Origin: Coccinella septempunctata
Lineage: Eukaryota; Arthropoda; Insecta; Coleoptera; Coccinellidae
DNA: 64,000 nucleotides
Reading direction: 5' to 3'
Assembly (NCBI RefSeq): GCF_907165205.1
Contig: NC_058196.1
Coordinates: 7,048,501-7,112,500 of the forward strand
Shown here: positions 8,931-20,284 of the stretch, piece by piece
How positions within the stretch are numbered: position 1 is the first letter of the stretch
Layout: each line of letters opens with the position of its first letter
Notes under the pieces: model-generated
The model's database searches: none
Told to the model about the DNA's origin: nothing
The model's input: only the letters and a program-made list of their open reading frames with translations
Position numbers and translations under genes: made by a program

Positions 8931-11900
8931 TTATTCCTCGTCGTCGCTGATATCGGACAACGCCAGTTGTATTCTGAGATCGCTGGAGGAGAAATTAAGG
9001 ATTAGTTGAATGCGAATCTACGGTTTGGGATGCGGTTCGAAAGCGTTTGACGGAGGGTTACTTACGCTGATGTCCCAGAGATGTTGTGCAAGGTTTGATC
9101 GGAAAGTTTTTCATTCTGTTCTGAAAAGGAAAAATAATGGTTACTAGATAAAAATTTCGAATTTTGGTGAAAGCCAGCAAGGTCTAGATCTATTCTAGCA
9201 ACCAATTACCTCATAGGTGATCAGAAGTGTTCCTAGTTAAAGTTCTGAGCAGCATTATGTGCAATACTTCGACGAGTACATTTCATATCAATTTACATTG
9301 TAGCCTTGAGAAAAAGCTGAATAATGTCCGAAACGTCGGCAAAATGATAAAGAAATTCAGTTGTTCAGATTCCTTAAAATCTCATCATATATGAAAAAAT
9401 GGACCTCAACGAAACAAAAAGTTTCAACAAGCTGAAAGACCCCGCCAAAAAATCGAATTCCTTAAAATTTTCGCAAGTGAAAACTAACAAGTTTTCGAAT
9501 GGAAATCAGGTTATTTAGAATTATCCACCATCACATCGGCTGAAAACTGCCCGTTCGCGGATTTCCATTCAGGCTTTCTGTGATATTGTATTTCAATTTT
9601 ATCACGTGATTGACGATTTTTATGTTCCGTTCGACGTCTCCTGAACTTTGACTCAAGATTTGAAATGAAGTCTGTGTGTATACGTTGAAATTTCATTGCA
9701 AAGACAAATCAGAGAAATTTGGTTTCGAAAGAAATTTTAGTTTCTCAGATGAGTTGAGTGTTGGGAGCGTGAATGTGGAGATAAATTATTTGTACTTACT
9801 CGGGGTAGAGGAACCTTTACAAAGGGGCATCTCTGATAGCTGAAATTGAAAAAAGGAATTAGTTTTGATCGATGTGTGGTTTCTTTTTCTCCCTATCAAT
9901 ATGAAAAAAATGTAGGATTGAAATATGAAAAAAAATTCTGATCAAACTCACCGTTGTCTTAGGATGATGGAAGATCAATTTTTTTTTGTTAATATCCAAC
10001 CCCGAAATGGGAACAATAGGCGAAAGTTTTGCTTTCATAATGATCATTTCCTTCAGAGCCCTGTCTACTTCGAAGTTCGAGGAAGCTGGACTCTGGTGAA
10101 GTAGTGTTTTTCTGTCCTGTAAAATAAAAATCATGTGTAAGTATTAAGGATACCTCGTTTCGATAATGAAATTTACTACGATTTTTGAAAGAGTCTGGAG
10201 TTGACAAGAGTTCACTTATTTACCACTCAGAATGTTAGCTGTGCGACATTTATTTAACCTGAGTCGCTCAAAAATTTAATTGGATGGAAATGCTGAGAGG
10301 ATATTACATGCTGTACGTCGAATTACGAAGGCAATAGAATAATTTAAATAGATCCAAAATCTTTCAGCTCGTATTTCACAGCGAGGCATAATTTTTAGAA
10401 GAACTGCTGTTTCATACTTACCGGTACAGGAACGGCTGTACGCCTCACTTGATTATGACATGGATGACCCATGGTCATAGGACGACGCATTATTCGTGGA
10501 GATAGACCATTCACTTTCTGTTTGTAGGCGGCATAGTTGTAGTTAATTTGCCTATTCTTGTGGCCCTGATAAGGGCCGCGTTCGTGAAGTCTGATGTCGA
10601 AGGGCCTTTGTTGGTTCGATACGGGGCCGGCTGGACGGGTCATACGAGAAGCACTAGGACGACCTATGGCCATAGGACGACGCATCATTTGTTGATATGC
10701 GCCGTTTCCGCTATGTTCGTAGTTGTTTTTGTTGATTTGTCTGACCTGGTGGCCCTGAAAAGGGCCGCTTTCGTGTGGCCTGCTGTCGACTGGCCTGTGT
10801 TGAATCGGTTTCTTCTCGGGCATAAAATGAAAGCCAGGATGGTGGTGGTTATTTTTCTTCATCAACTCGTGCCTGGCTTCAACAGAAGTTGGTCTGCAAG
10901 GAAAAATATTGATTAGTATTCTGTTAGTATAAAGTAGTTCAGTAAAAGTTTGGGTATTTCAAAAAGGGCTGCACATTGAGATATGACGCGTTGCACGATA
11001 AAATGTGCATCAAGATGATTTGAATCTTTCTTGACTGAAGTCAAGGATAACATCTTCATAATGCTCTTCACAAAAATTAAGCAGTGACATTCTACCGATC
11101 AATCCTGACAAGTATTTGAAATAATTTGGAAAAATAGCGTTGTTGAGACACATCTCAATGTCAGTAAGGGTCTTGTGAATTCTACATTTAATTACCTGTT
11201 TGCTGGCTGATGGGGTGGCATGTGTGTTCTCGGTTGCACCGCATATAGAGTGGTGAAACAAGGCTGGATCAAAACCTTCTTCCCATCGAATAAATGCTTG
11301 GCCTTGCTATACTCTCCCAGTACGCCGTTAATTCTTTTCACCAACGGGTCATTCTTATTTGTGGGAACCTGAGAAAAATTGAAAAAAATTGAGATCAGTT
11401 GAAAGATGATTAAAGCAAGGCTACTAGGATAATTTTTCAAAATTATAATGATTCATAGAGTTTTGAATTATCATTTCATTATCGAAGATGTTATGATATT
11501 GTAAAGTTTCGAAGTTGTCGAAAAAATTAAAATGGGGGGATTTATACGCGAGGACTCCAGGAAAACAATGTTGGGGCTCAGAGATCCATATCAATATGTC
11601 TACATAGAATATCACTTCTAAAATATTGTGATTATTCTATAGGAAAAGATGATAGAACAAATACTGACTGGCGAATCGAAACTAAAAAAGGTGCGTTTAA
11701 GAATCCCCAATCCCGGATTGTGGGTCATAGGCCCCTTTTATATTCAAATTGGATACCATCTGATGGGCGCTAAGATGTTCTGAATCTCTTTTTTTGCATT
11801 TCACAGAAACTTTCGTGCTTGTAAAAAATGGATCGATATAATGTGTAGAAATTGGTCATGAGAAATACGTGGGTATTTGTTTTGACATTCTGAAAAATAC

Positions 11901-12295
11901 ACTTTCGATTGGGTATTGAAATATTCACGGAAGGATGATTTCATATAGGGCCGTTGTGAGACTGGGTCACATTTCAAGAAGGTGAGAGATCGGACGGTAA
12001 ATACATCAACAGCTCTTTCTGTTTTTATCCTGATGTGAACAGTTCTTCTTAGAAGGTGATAATACTAACACCCTGGAATATATCACCAAGGGTACTTGAA
12101 ACTGATAGGACTCATCGAAAAACACAATAAATTTCTCGAAAGCACATCAGTGGTTATTTGTGAAAATATGTAATAAAGGGTTCAAAGCTCACCTTAACTG
12201 GATTTCCGAAGCGGGGGGGAAGCACTAGTGGTGTACCTCCCGGATTTTCTTGCAGCCTGGCTCTCAACTGTTTTTCCTTCTCCCGCCGGCGTTCC
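8931..12295 (-). CDS. AF4/FMR2 (AFF, Lilliputian)-like short protein, multi-exon; 5' exon not found
   Basis: Seven exons fit with consistent phases: 12295-12193, 11368-11196, 10893-10422, 10116-9952, 9839-9800, 9120-9066 and 8982-8931 (TAA at 8931-8933), about 352 residues. Donors read GTGAGC, GTAATT, GTAAGT, GTGAGT, GTAAGT and GTAAGT; acceptors include CTTGCAG, TTTACAG and TTTTCAG. The first exons match the AFF amino-terminal homology region: ERRREKEKQLRARLQ, then PRFGNPVK, then VKRINGVLGEYSKAKHLFD, compare LFGEPYK and RIQNMLGNYEEVKEF of vertebrate AFF proteins. The last exons end ADLRIQLALSDISDDEE, like the DDLQLSDSEDSD motif of AFF. AFF proteins are scaffolds of the super elongation complex and are over 1000 residues; this one lacks the middle and the carboxy-terminal homology domain. 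It may be a short paralogue or a truncated duplicate. The first exon, with the ATG, was not found. Confidence 0.6.
9511..9671 (-). other. possible alternative last exon of the AFF-like gene
   Basis: A minus-strand frame from an ACACACAG acceptor (exon start 9671) to TAA at 9511-9513 has the right phase to follow exon 9839-9800. It would give a basic tail (ESKFRRRRTEHKNRQSRDK) of about 53 residues instead of the acidic end. The same donor also fits exon 9120-9066. The acceptor has a poor pyrimidine tract and no AATAAA lies close downstream, so it may be chance. Confidence 0.35.
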
Positions 12296-12599
12296 CTGTA
12301 AATAACGAAGAGGTCAATATTAGGCTTAACAGGTACATGACTGCCAAACAATACAAAGAGCAACAAAAAATTGATGTACGTAAAAAGAGATAGGCACAAA
12401 AATAATGAATTCAGCGAGAATCGGATTTCATCATCGGTGTCGCAAACTTGATCGGATCTCGTCTATTTTTCGACCTCGAAGTAATAATCCACGATCTACT
12501 TCATTATATCACTACCGTAATCAATTAGTTCGATATCAAACAGCAGTTCAAAAACTCGTGTTCAGAGGAGAGTCAGTCATTCAGATTGAATAAGAACTC

Positions 12600-15500
12600 T
12601 AAGACATTATGATAAGTTTTGAAATGTGTCCTATTGAAAACAGGGAGTTTAGAAGACATTCCATCTTATATTCAAAAAAATAATATTTCGAGAAATATAT
12701 ATATTTGTGAAACAGTATTTTGGTTATTTTAATTCTGCATGTAATTTCGAAAACCAGAAATCATGTTAACTATTCAAAGTTCACAAGAATGAATGAAGAA
12801 TTATACTGAATAAAATTTCTGAACTTTATTTAGTGAAAAAGTAGGGATGCAGAATTTTTAGAAAACGCATTAACTATCGATCAGGTTTCTACCTGGAATT
12901 TCGAGAACATTCTATCATATTCTTCAAAAGAATAATAATTTGCTAGAAGTCTTAATTCGTGAAACTGTATCATGATTATTTGTTATTTTGATTCTGCATG
13001 TAATTTTGAGAAACTAAAATTATGTTAACTATTCAAAGATCACAAGAATAAATGAAAAAAAAAATTATACTTGGAAAAACAAAAGGAGGAAGTGATAATT
13101 GAAATATTGAATGAGTTGAAAATATTGAATCACAATTGAGAAACCATACGATAGGTTCTGAAAGGTTCTGAATTGAAAAATGGATCAATTATGCAAATTT
13201 AACCTAGAATTTCGAGAACATTCTATCTAATTTTTTTAAAGAATAATACTTTGCTAAAATTCTATTCTCGCGAAACGGTATCATGATCATTTGTTATTTT
13301 GAATCTGCATATAATTTTGCAGAACCGTAATAATATTCTACTAGCTAAAGTCCACAAAAAAAAAGAAATTTTCCTGTTTTATATTTCAAGAAACAAAAGA
13401 AAAAAATAAAGAGTTTATTTGATTATGTGAGGAAAAAAATATTGAATCACAATTTTGAAACCATACGATGAGTGGAGAAATATTGTTAATAAGAAGAATT
13501 GATTCTGCAAATGTATGGAATTAGTACGGGGTTAGAGTGACGATTCGAGAAATTTTAAAAATTTTGTCCACAAAAATGAAATAATAAGTGCAGCTGCAAA
13601 GTTGGAAAAGCTAACAAGATGATGAATGTGATGATTGAAATATCAGAATTGTTGAAGATATAGAATCACAATCATGCAACCATACCTTGAGATTTTTAGA
13701 TCTTCCTTAGTTCAAGTGATACGAAACTGCAAATTGAACTGGGAATTTAACAGACATTCCATCTTATTTTCAAAACAATAATATTTCGCGAAAAATCCAT
13801 ATTCGTGAAACAGTATAATGATTCTTGGCTATTTTGATTCTGCATGTAATTTTGAAAAACTTGAAAAATGTAAACCATTCAAAGTTCACAAGAATGAATG
13901 AAAAAAAATTATATTTGGAAGAGCCAAAAGAGAAAAGAAAGTGATAATTGAAATATTGAATAAGTTGAAAATATCTGATCACAATTAAGAAACCATATGA
14001 TAAGTTTCGATATGTTCTCAATTGAAAAGGAAATCGTTTATGCAAATTCAACCTTGAATTCCGAGAACATTCTACTTATTTTTCGAAAGATTAATACTCT
14101 GCTAAAAGTTTATAATTTAAGTAATGTAATGTCATTCTCGCGAAAAGGTATCATGATTATTCGTTATTTTGAATATGCATGTAATTTTGAAGAACCGAAA
14201 TGATTTTCTGCTAGTCAAAGTCCACAAAAATGAAAGAAATAAGCCTGTTTTATATTTCAAAACGCAAACAAAAAGAAGAAACAGTTTATTTGATTATTGA
14301 AGGGTTGAAAATATCGAATCAAAATTTTGAAACAATACGATAAGTGGAGAAACGAAAAGAATATCAATTCTGCAAATGTATTGAATATATTATATATGTA
14401 TTGATATATTATCGATACGGTATTCTGAATGAAAAAATTCACAAAACTTCGCCAATGATCTAGAAGACACTAAGGATTTCGCCAAAATTTTCAACTTCTC
14501 AAAAAAGCGAACAGAGTTATACTGAATAGAACGTTATCTACTAAAAGAGTAGGGATGCCGAATTTTGAGAAAACTCATTAACTATCGGTCAGGCTTCTAC
14601 CTGGAGTTCCGAGAACATTCTATGTTTTTTTTTCGAAATAATGATATTTTGCTAAAAGTCTAAATTCGTGAAACTGTATCATGATTATTTGTTATTTCGA
14701 TTCTCCATGTAATTTTAAGAAACTGAAATTATGTTAAATATTCAAAGATCAAAAGAATGAATGAAAAATAAATTTATATTTGGAAAAGCAAAAGAAAAAA
14801 AGATAATTGAAATATTGAAAATATTGAATCACAATTGAGAAACCGAACGATATGTTTTGGAATGTTCTCAATTGAAAAGGAAATCAATAATGCAAATTTA
14901 ACCTAGAATTTCGAGTAAATTCTATCCCATTTTTCAAAAGAATAATACTTTGCTAAAATTCTATTCTCGCGCAACGGTATCATGATTGTTTGTCATTTTG
15001 AATATGCATGTAATTTTGAAGAACCGAAATGATTTTCTGCTAGTCAAAGTCCACAAAAATGAAAGAAATAAGCCTGTTTTATATTTCAAAACCCAACTTT
15101 TTCTACACTAACTAATTCGAAGTCATTCTGAATATACACTACTTACATCAACTTCTCGTACCAATCATTAGTTAACTTCATTTTCAAATTTTATCGATAC
15201 GGTATTCTGAATGAAAAGATTCACAAAACTTTGCCAATGATCTAGAAGACACTAAGGAATACGCCGAAATTTTCAACTTCTCAAAAGAGCGAACAGTGTT
15301 ATACTGAATAGAACGTTATCTACTAAAAGAGTAGGGATGCAGAATTTTGAGAGCACGCATTAACTAACGGTCAGGTTTCTACCTGGAATTCCGAGAACAT
15401 TCTATCATATTTTTCAAAAAAACAATACCTTGCTAAAAGTCTAAATTCGTGAAACTGTATCATGATTATTTGTTATTTCGATTCTTCATGTAATTTCTAA

Positions 15501-16235
15501 AAACCGCAATTATGTTAACCATTCAAATATCACAAGAATGAATGAAAAAAAAACTTTTATTTCTAAGAGCAAAAAGAAAAAAGATAATTGAAATATTGAA
15601 AATATTGAATCACAATTGAGAAACCGAACGATAGGTTTTGGAAGGTTCTCAATTGAAAAGGAAATCAATTATGCAAATTTAATCTAGAATTTCGAGAACA
15701 TTCTTTCCTATTTTTCAAAAGAATAATATATATATATATATATATATGCCGGTTTATAACGTCTTACGACGTTGTCCGACGCCTAATTTCCATCGGTGTC
15801 GCAGTCCGCAATCTTCTGCTGTTAATTGTCTGGCACTCATTGATTTTTCGATGGCCTTCTGCCATTCTAGTTTAGGTCTGCCTCTCTTTCGTCGACCCTG
15901 TGGCTGCCATTCCAGAATAATACTTTGCTAAAATTCTATTCTCGCGAAACGGTATCATGATTATTTGTTATTTTGAATATGCATGTAATTTTGAAGAACC
16001 GAAATGATTTTCTGCTAGTTAAAGTCCACAAGAATGAAAGAAATAAGCCTGTTTTATATCTCAAGACGCAAACAAAACGGGAAAAGAGTATAATTGATTA
16101 TTGAAGGGTTGAAAATATTGAATCACAATTTTGAAACAATAGGATGAGTGGAGACATATTTTTAACGGAAATAATATCAATTCTGCAAATGTATTGAATT
16201 AGTACGAGGTTAGAGTGGCTATTCAAAAAGATTCA
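12600..16235. repeat. block of diverged AT-rich composite repeats, about 0.8-0.85 kb period
   Basis: Two alternating modules recur. One contains ACCATACGATAAGTTTTGAAA then TTCTCAATTGAAAA and CGAGAACATTCTATC. The other contains ACCATACGATGAGTGGAGAAA. Landmarks of the first module fall near 13141, 13991, 14840 and 15622, a spacing of about 850, 849 and 782 bp. Each unit also has TATGTTAACTATTCAAAG or TTTTCTGCTAGTCAAAGTCC segments. The copies are well diverged. A 15104-15200 stretch is not repeated. No coding sequence was recognised apart from the LINE relic at 15729-15914. Confidence 0.75.
15729..15914 (-). mobile_element. 5'-truncated LINE 3' end (RTE-like) with TA-repeat tail
   Basis: On the minus strand an open frame ends in a stop near 15757 and reads WQPQGRRKRGRPKLEWQ followed by a W/R-rich end (HRWKLGVGQRRKTL). 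This is the typical last segment of non-LTR retrotransposon ORF2 proteins. After a few bases the sequence becomes (TA)n at 15729-15747, the kind of short-repeat tail used by RTE-clade elements. GAATAATA occurs at both ends (15721-15728 and 15915-15922), an 8-bp target duplication. It is inserted in one unit of the composite repeat. Confidence 0.75.
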
Positions 16236-16240
16236 AAAAT

Positions 16241-16820
16241 TGAAAATTCAACATGTGCATCTCAATTCGAAAACTATGTGCAGTTTCAAGATTTGGGTCG
16301 AATTGGTTCAACAGTTTTTGAGGAATTGATATCACACTTTGCCGAATAGACCACTGAAATCTCAATTCCTATCAGAACTATCGAACTGAAATTCAACATA
16401 TGCATCTCATTTCGAAAACTATGTGCAGTTTCAAGATTTGGTTCGAATTGATCCAACAGTTTTCAAGGAATTGATATCACACTTTGCCGAATTGACCACT
16501 GAAATCTCAATTCCTATCTGAACTATCGAACTGAAATTCAACATGTGCATCTCAATCCGAAAACTATGTGCAGTTTCAAGATTTGGTTCGAATTGATCCA
16601 ATAGTTCCTTAAGAATTGAAATGATATTTTGTCGAATCGACTTCTGAAATCTCCATTCCTATTAGAACTATCGATCTGAAATTCAACATGTGCATCTCAT
16701 TTCGAAAACTATATGCAGTTTCAAGATTTGTTCCGAATTGATCCAACAGTTTTCGAGGAATTGATATTACACTTTGCTGAATAGACCACTGAAATCTCAA
16801 TTCCTATCAGAAATATCGAA
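16241..16820 (+). repeat. 145-bp satellite, array 1, forward part
   Basis: About four monomers in the orientation GTGCATCTCAATTCGAAAAC ... GAATTGATATCACACTTTG. Both the CCAACAGTTTT and the CCAATAGTTCCTTA monomer types are present. The left edge is at a degenerate GAAAATTCAACATGTGC. Confidence 0.95.
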
Positions 16821-18341
16821 GAAAGTGTGATATCAATTCCTCAAAAACTGTTGAACCAATTCGACCCAAATGAAACTGCACATAGTTTTCGAATTGAGAT
16901 GCACATGTTGAATTTCAGATCGATAGTTCTGATAGAAATGAAGATTTCAGTAGTCGATTCGGCAAAATATCATTTCAATTCCTAAGGAACTATTGGGTCG
17001 ATTCGAACCAAATCTCGAAACTGCACATAGTTTTCGGATTGAGATGCACATGTTGAATTTCAGTTCGATAGTTCAGATAGGAATTGAGATTTCAGTGGTC
17101 AATTCGGCAAAGTGTGATATCAATTCCTCGAAAACTGTTGGATCAATTCGAACCAAATCTTGAAACTGCACGTTGTTTTCGAATTGAGATGCACATGTTG
17201 AATTTCAGTTCGATAGTGCAGATAGGAATTGAGATTTCAGTGGTCTATTCGGCAAAGTGTGATATCAATTCCTTGAAAAACGTTGGATCAATTCGAACCG
17301 AATCTTGAAACTGGACATAGTTTTCGAAATGAGATGCATATGTTGAATTTCAGTTCGATATTTCTGAATGGAATTGAGATTTCAGTGGTCTATTCGGCAA
17401 AGTGTGATATCAATTCCTCAAAAACTGTTGAACCAATTCGACCCAAATCTTGAATACGCACATAGTTTTCGAATTGGGATGCACATGTTGAATTTCAGAT
17501 CGATAGTTCTGATAGGAATGAAGATTTCAGTAGTCGATTCGGCAAAATATCATTTCAATTCCTAAGGTAATATTGGATCGATTCGAACCAAATCTTGAAA
17601 CTGCACATAGTTTTCGTATTGAGATGCACATGTTGAATTTCAGTTCAAAAGTTCAGATAGGAATTGAGATTTCAATGGTCAATTCGGCAAAGTGTGATAT
17701 CAATTCCTCGAAAACTGTTGGATCAATTCGAACCGAATCTTGAAACTGCACATAGTTTTCGAATTGAGATGCACATGTTGAATTTCAGTTCGATAGTGCA
17801 GATAGGAATTGAGATTTCAGTGGTCTATTCGGCAAAGTGTGATATCAATTCCTCGAAAACTGTTGGATCAATTCGAAACAAATCTTGAAACTGCACATAG
17901 TTTTCGAAATGAGATGCATATGTTGAATTTCAGTTCGATAGTTCTGATAGGAATTGAGATTTCAGTGGTCTATTCGGCAAAGTGTGATATCAATTCCTCG
18001 AAAACTGTTGAACCAATTCGATCCAAATCTTGAAACTGCACATAGTTTTCGAATTGAGATGCACATGTTGAATTTCAGATCGATAGTTCTGATAGGAATG
18101 AAGATTTCAGTAGTCGATTCGGCAAAATATCATTTCAATTCCAAAGGAACTATTGGATCAATTCGAACCAAATCTTGAAACTGCACATAGTTTTCGGATT
18201 GAGATGCACATGTTGAATTTCAGTTCGATAGTTCAGATAGGAATTGAGATTTCAGTGGTCAATTCGGCAAAGTGTGATATCAATTCCTTGAAAACTGTTT
18301 GATCAATTCGAACCAAATCTTGAAACTGCACATAGTTTTCG
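16821..18341 (-). repeat. 145-bp satellite, array 1, reverse part
   Basis: About 10.5 monomers of the same satellite in the opposite orientation, starting abruptly at 16821 (AAAGTGTGATATCAATTCC) and ending at CATAGTTTTCGA before the ~173-bp repeat. Confidence 0.95.
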
Positions 18342-19283
18342 ATCTCGAAATTTCATCGACCTCAATGTAACCGTTCGATCTTGACAAAAATTTAACTGAC
18401 CCCATCTTTTTGGGAATTTTTCGAAGGTCAACTTTCGAGATTCTCAACTCCTATAAGAATCATCGTAGATCAACAAGTGATCTATTTTTCGAAATCTACT
18501 TTTGACACGCATATCTCCCAGAAAAATCCCCACAGATCCGAACATTATACATATCCTAAAAAAGCAAATCTTCTAGTGACAAATCTCGAAATTTCATCGA
18601 CCTAGATGTAACCGTTCGGTCTTGACGAATTTTTAAGTGACCCCATCTTTTTGGGAATTTTTCGAAGGTCAGCTTTCGAGATTCTCAACTCCTATAAGAA
18701 TCATCGTAGATCCACAAGTGATATATTTTTCGAAAGAGCAGCTCTCCTAGTAAGAAATCTCGAAATTTCATCGACATCGGTGCAACCGTTTGATCTTGAC
18801 GAATTTTCATGTGATACCATCTTTTTTGAAAATTTTCGAAATCAACTTTTGACACGCGTATCTCCTACAAAAATCATCGCAGATCCGAATATTATACATA
18901 TCCTAAAAAAGCAACTCTTTTAGTGACAAATCTCGAAATTTCATCGACCTCGATGTAACCGTTCGATCTTGACGAATTTTTAACTGGCCCCATCTTTTTA
19001 TGAATTTTTCGAAGATCAGCTTTCGAGATGCGTAACTTCCACAAAAATCATCGTTGATCTACAAGTAATACATACTTCAAAAGAGCAGCTCTCCTAGTAA
19101 TAAATCTCGAAATTTCATCGACATCGGTGGAACCGTTTGATCTTGACGAATTTTTAAGTGACGCTATCTTTTTTGGAAATTTTCGAAATCAACTTTTGAC
19201 ACGCATATCTCCTAGAAAAATCATCGTATAGTTAAAAGTGGTGCATATTCTTAAAGAGGAACTCCTTTAGAACAACCTTCAAA
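18342..19283. repeat. tandem repeat, about 173-bp unit, two alternating types
   Basis: CTCGAAATTTCATCGAC recurs at 18344, 18584, 18759, 18932 and 19105, giving steps of 240, 175, 173 and 173 bp. Two types alternate: one with CTTTCGAGATTCTCAACTCC and GAGCAGCTCTCCTAGTAA, the other with ACTTTTGACACGC and TTATACATATCCTAAAAAAG. The first 240-bp copy is a fusion of both. The block probably lies within a larger mobile element whose end (GGCCACCCTGTAT) is near 19308-19321. Confidence 0.8.
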
Positions 19284-19790
19284 ACAATCGCGGTTTATTT
19301 GTTTGTTCAGGCCACCCTGTATCCGAAAACACGCTCCAAATACTACACCAGAAAAAACTCAGTCGATTCGTATAATTCGCCAATCGAATTGCAACCTAAC
19401 GATCTTTTTCCATACAGATCTATCGATCTATCGAACGTTCACCAGAACGCATTAGTGGAATTGGTGATAAAAATCACCAAAATCGTGGAACACAAAAATA
19501 TACGACGTGCTTAAGTTCATGAATGGTAATAACCAACGGTTGTAGTAGAGAGCATGACAAATATTAACTACCCCACATTACCCTTTATCAGTAATGTAAA
19601 TTTGAAAAAACAAAAGCTCCCACATATTCACAAATTAAAGAAAAAACGTAATACGAAAAAATTTAAGAGTAATTTCTTGTCACACATTTCGCATAAAGCA
19701 AAAGGGTCACGTTTCTTGGAACACCTTGCATACAGCGTTCAATGAAAGATTAAAATGTTAATGGATCATTAAACTATACAATTGACGTTC
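19284..19790. other. mobile-element debris, no gene recognised
   Basis: Contains GCCACCCTGTATCC (about 19310) and GGAACACCTTGCATACA (about 19719), which look like terminal sequences of common insect repeats. Two short plus-strand frames (19299-19514 and 19554-19745) have no recognised family and no splice context. Confidence 0.4.
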
Positions 19791-19821
19791 TGGCTGAAGG
19801 GCTTTTCTGTGAAATTCATTA

Positions 19822-20231
19822 ATGAATGTTGAAAGAGACGATAGAAGGCTGAGAAGTTCAGAAAATCATCCAACTACTCTTAATGACTTAGGAATCCAAC
19901 TCGGAGAAATCTGGGAAGGATTAGATCAGAACATTTTAAGATCACTCATTTTGAGTATGAACCGTCGTTGCCGAGGTGTAATTAACGCAAGGGGTGGAAA
20001 TACCAAGTATTAAATCACTCATCAGCATTTCAGTATTTTGAAAATTGTTCATTTCTCTTCTTTCACATAAGATTCGGTGAAATCCTGAATTTTTCTTCCA
20101 TTTAATGTCTTGTTTCGTTCAAAACCTTCCCGAGAGAACATAAAAAATAAGTTATGATTAAAGTCAATGTAGAGTTAACTTTCATTAAAATTGGGATTTT
20201 CAGAATGTGCATTAATTTTTTACGCAGTGTA
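19822..20231 (+). pseudogene. Tc1/mariner-type transposase carboxy-terminal relic with 3' end
   Basis: The frame 19822-20013 reads VERDDRRLRSSENHPTTLND, then SMNRRCRGVINARGGNTKY and stop. This is the standard end of Tc1-like transposases, including the MxRRCxxVIxARGGxTxY signature. The catalytic DDE region is missing upstream. About 215 bp after the stop the sequence TGCATTAATTTTTTACGCAG ends in TA (20230-20231) and looks like the right terminal repeat; I found no left partner. The duplicated segment begins at 20058, inside this relic, so only its last ~170 bp recur at 56242-56415. Confidence 0.75.
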
Positions 20232-20244
20232 TTTTAACGATGAA

Positions 20245-20250
20245 TTTATT
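20245..20250 (-). terminator. poly(A) signal of ankyrin gene copy 1, displaced
   Basis: AATAAA on the minus strand. In copy 2 the equivalent signal is about 60 bp past the stop codon; here the transposon at 20285-21656 lies between stop and signal. Confidence 0.5.
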
Positions 20251-20284
20251 AACAGAAAAAAAGCATTCTTTAAATCGATATATA

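Noticed and set aside
8793..9005. 70-codon plus-strand frame
   Set aside because: Antisense to the last exon and 3' UTR of the AFF-like gene, where the minus strand has matching splice signals and AATAAA.
10548..10916. 122-codon plus-strand frame
   Set aside because: Antisense shadow of the large AFF-like exon and it crosses that exon's acceptor site.
12405..12593. Possible 5' exon of the AFF-like gene just upstream of 12295
   Set aside because: Neither strand offers an ATG exon with a suitable phase-2 donor; the true first exon is probably further upstream, perhaps outside the readable region.
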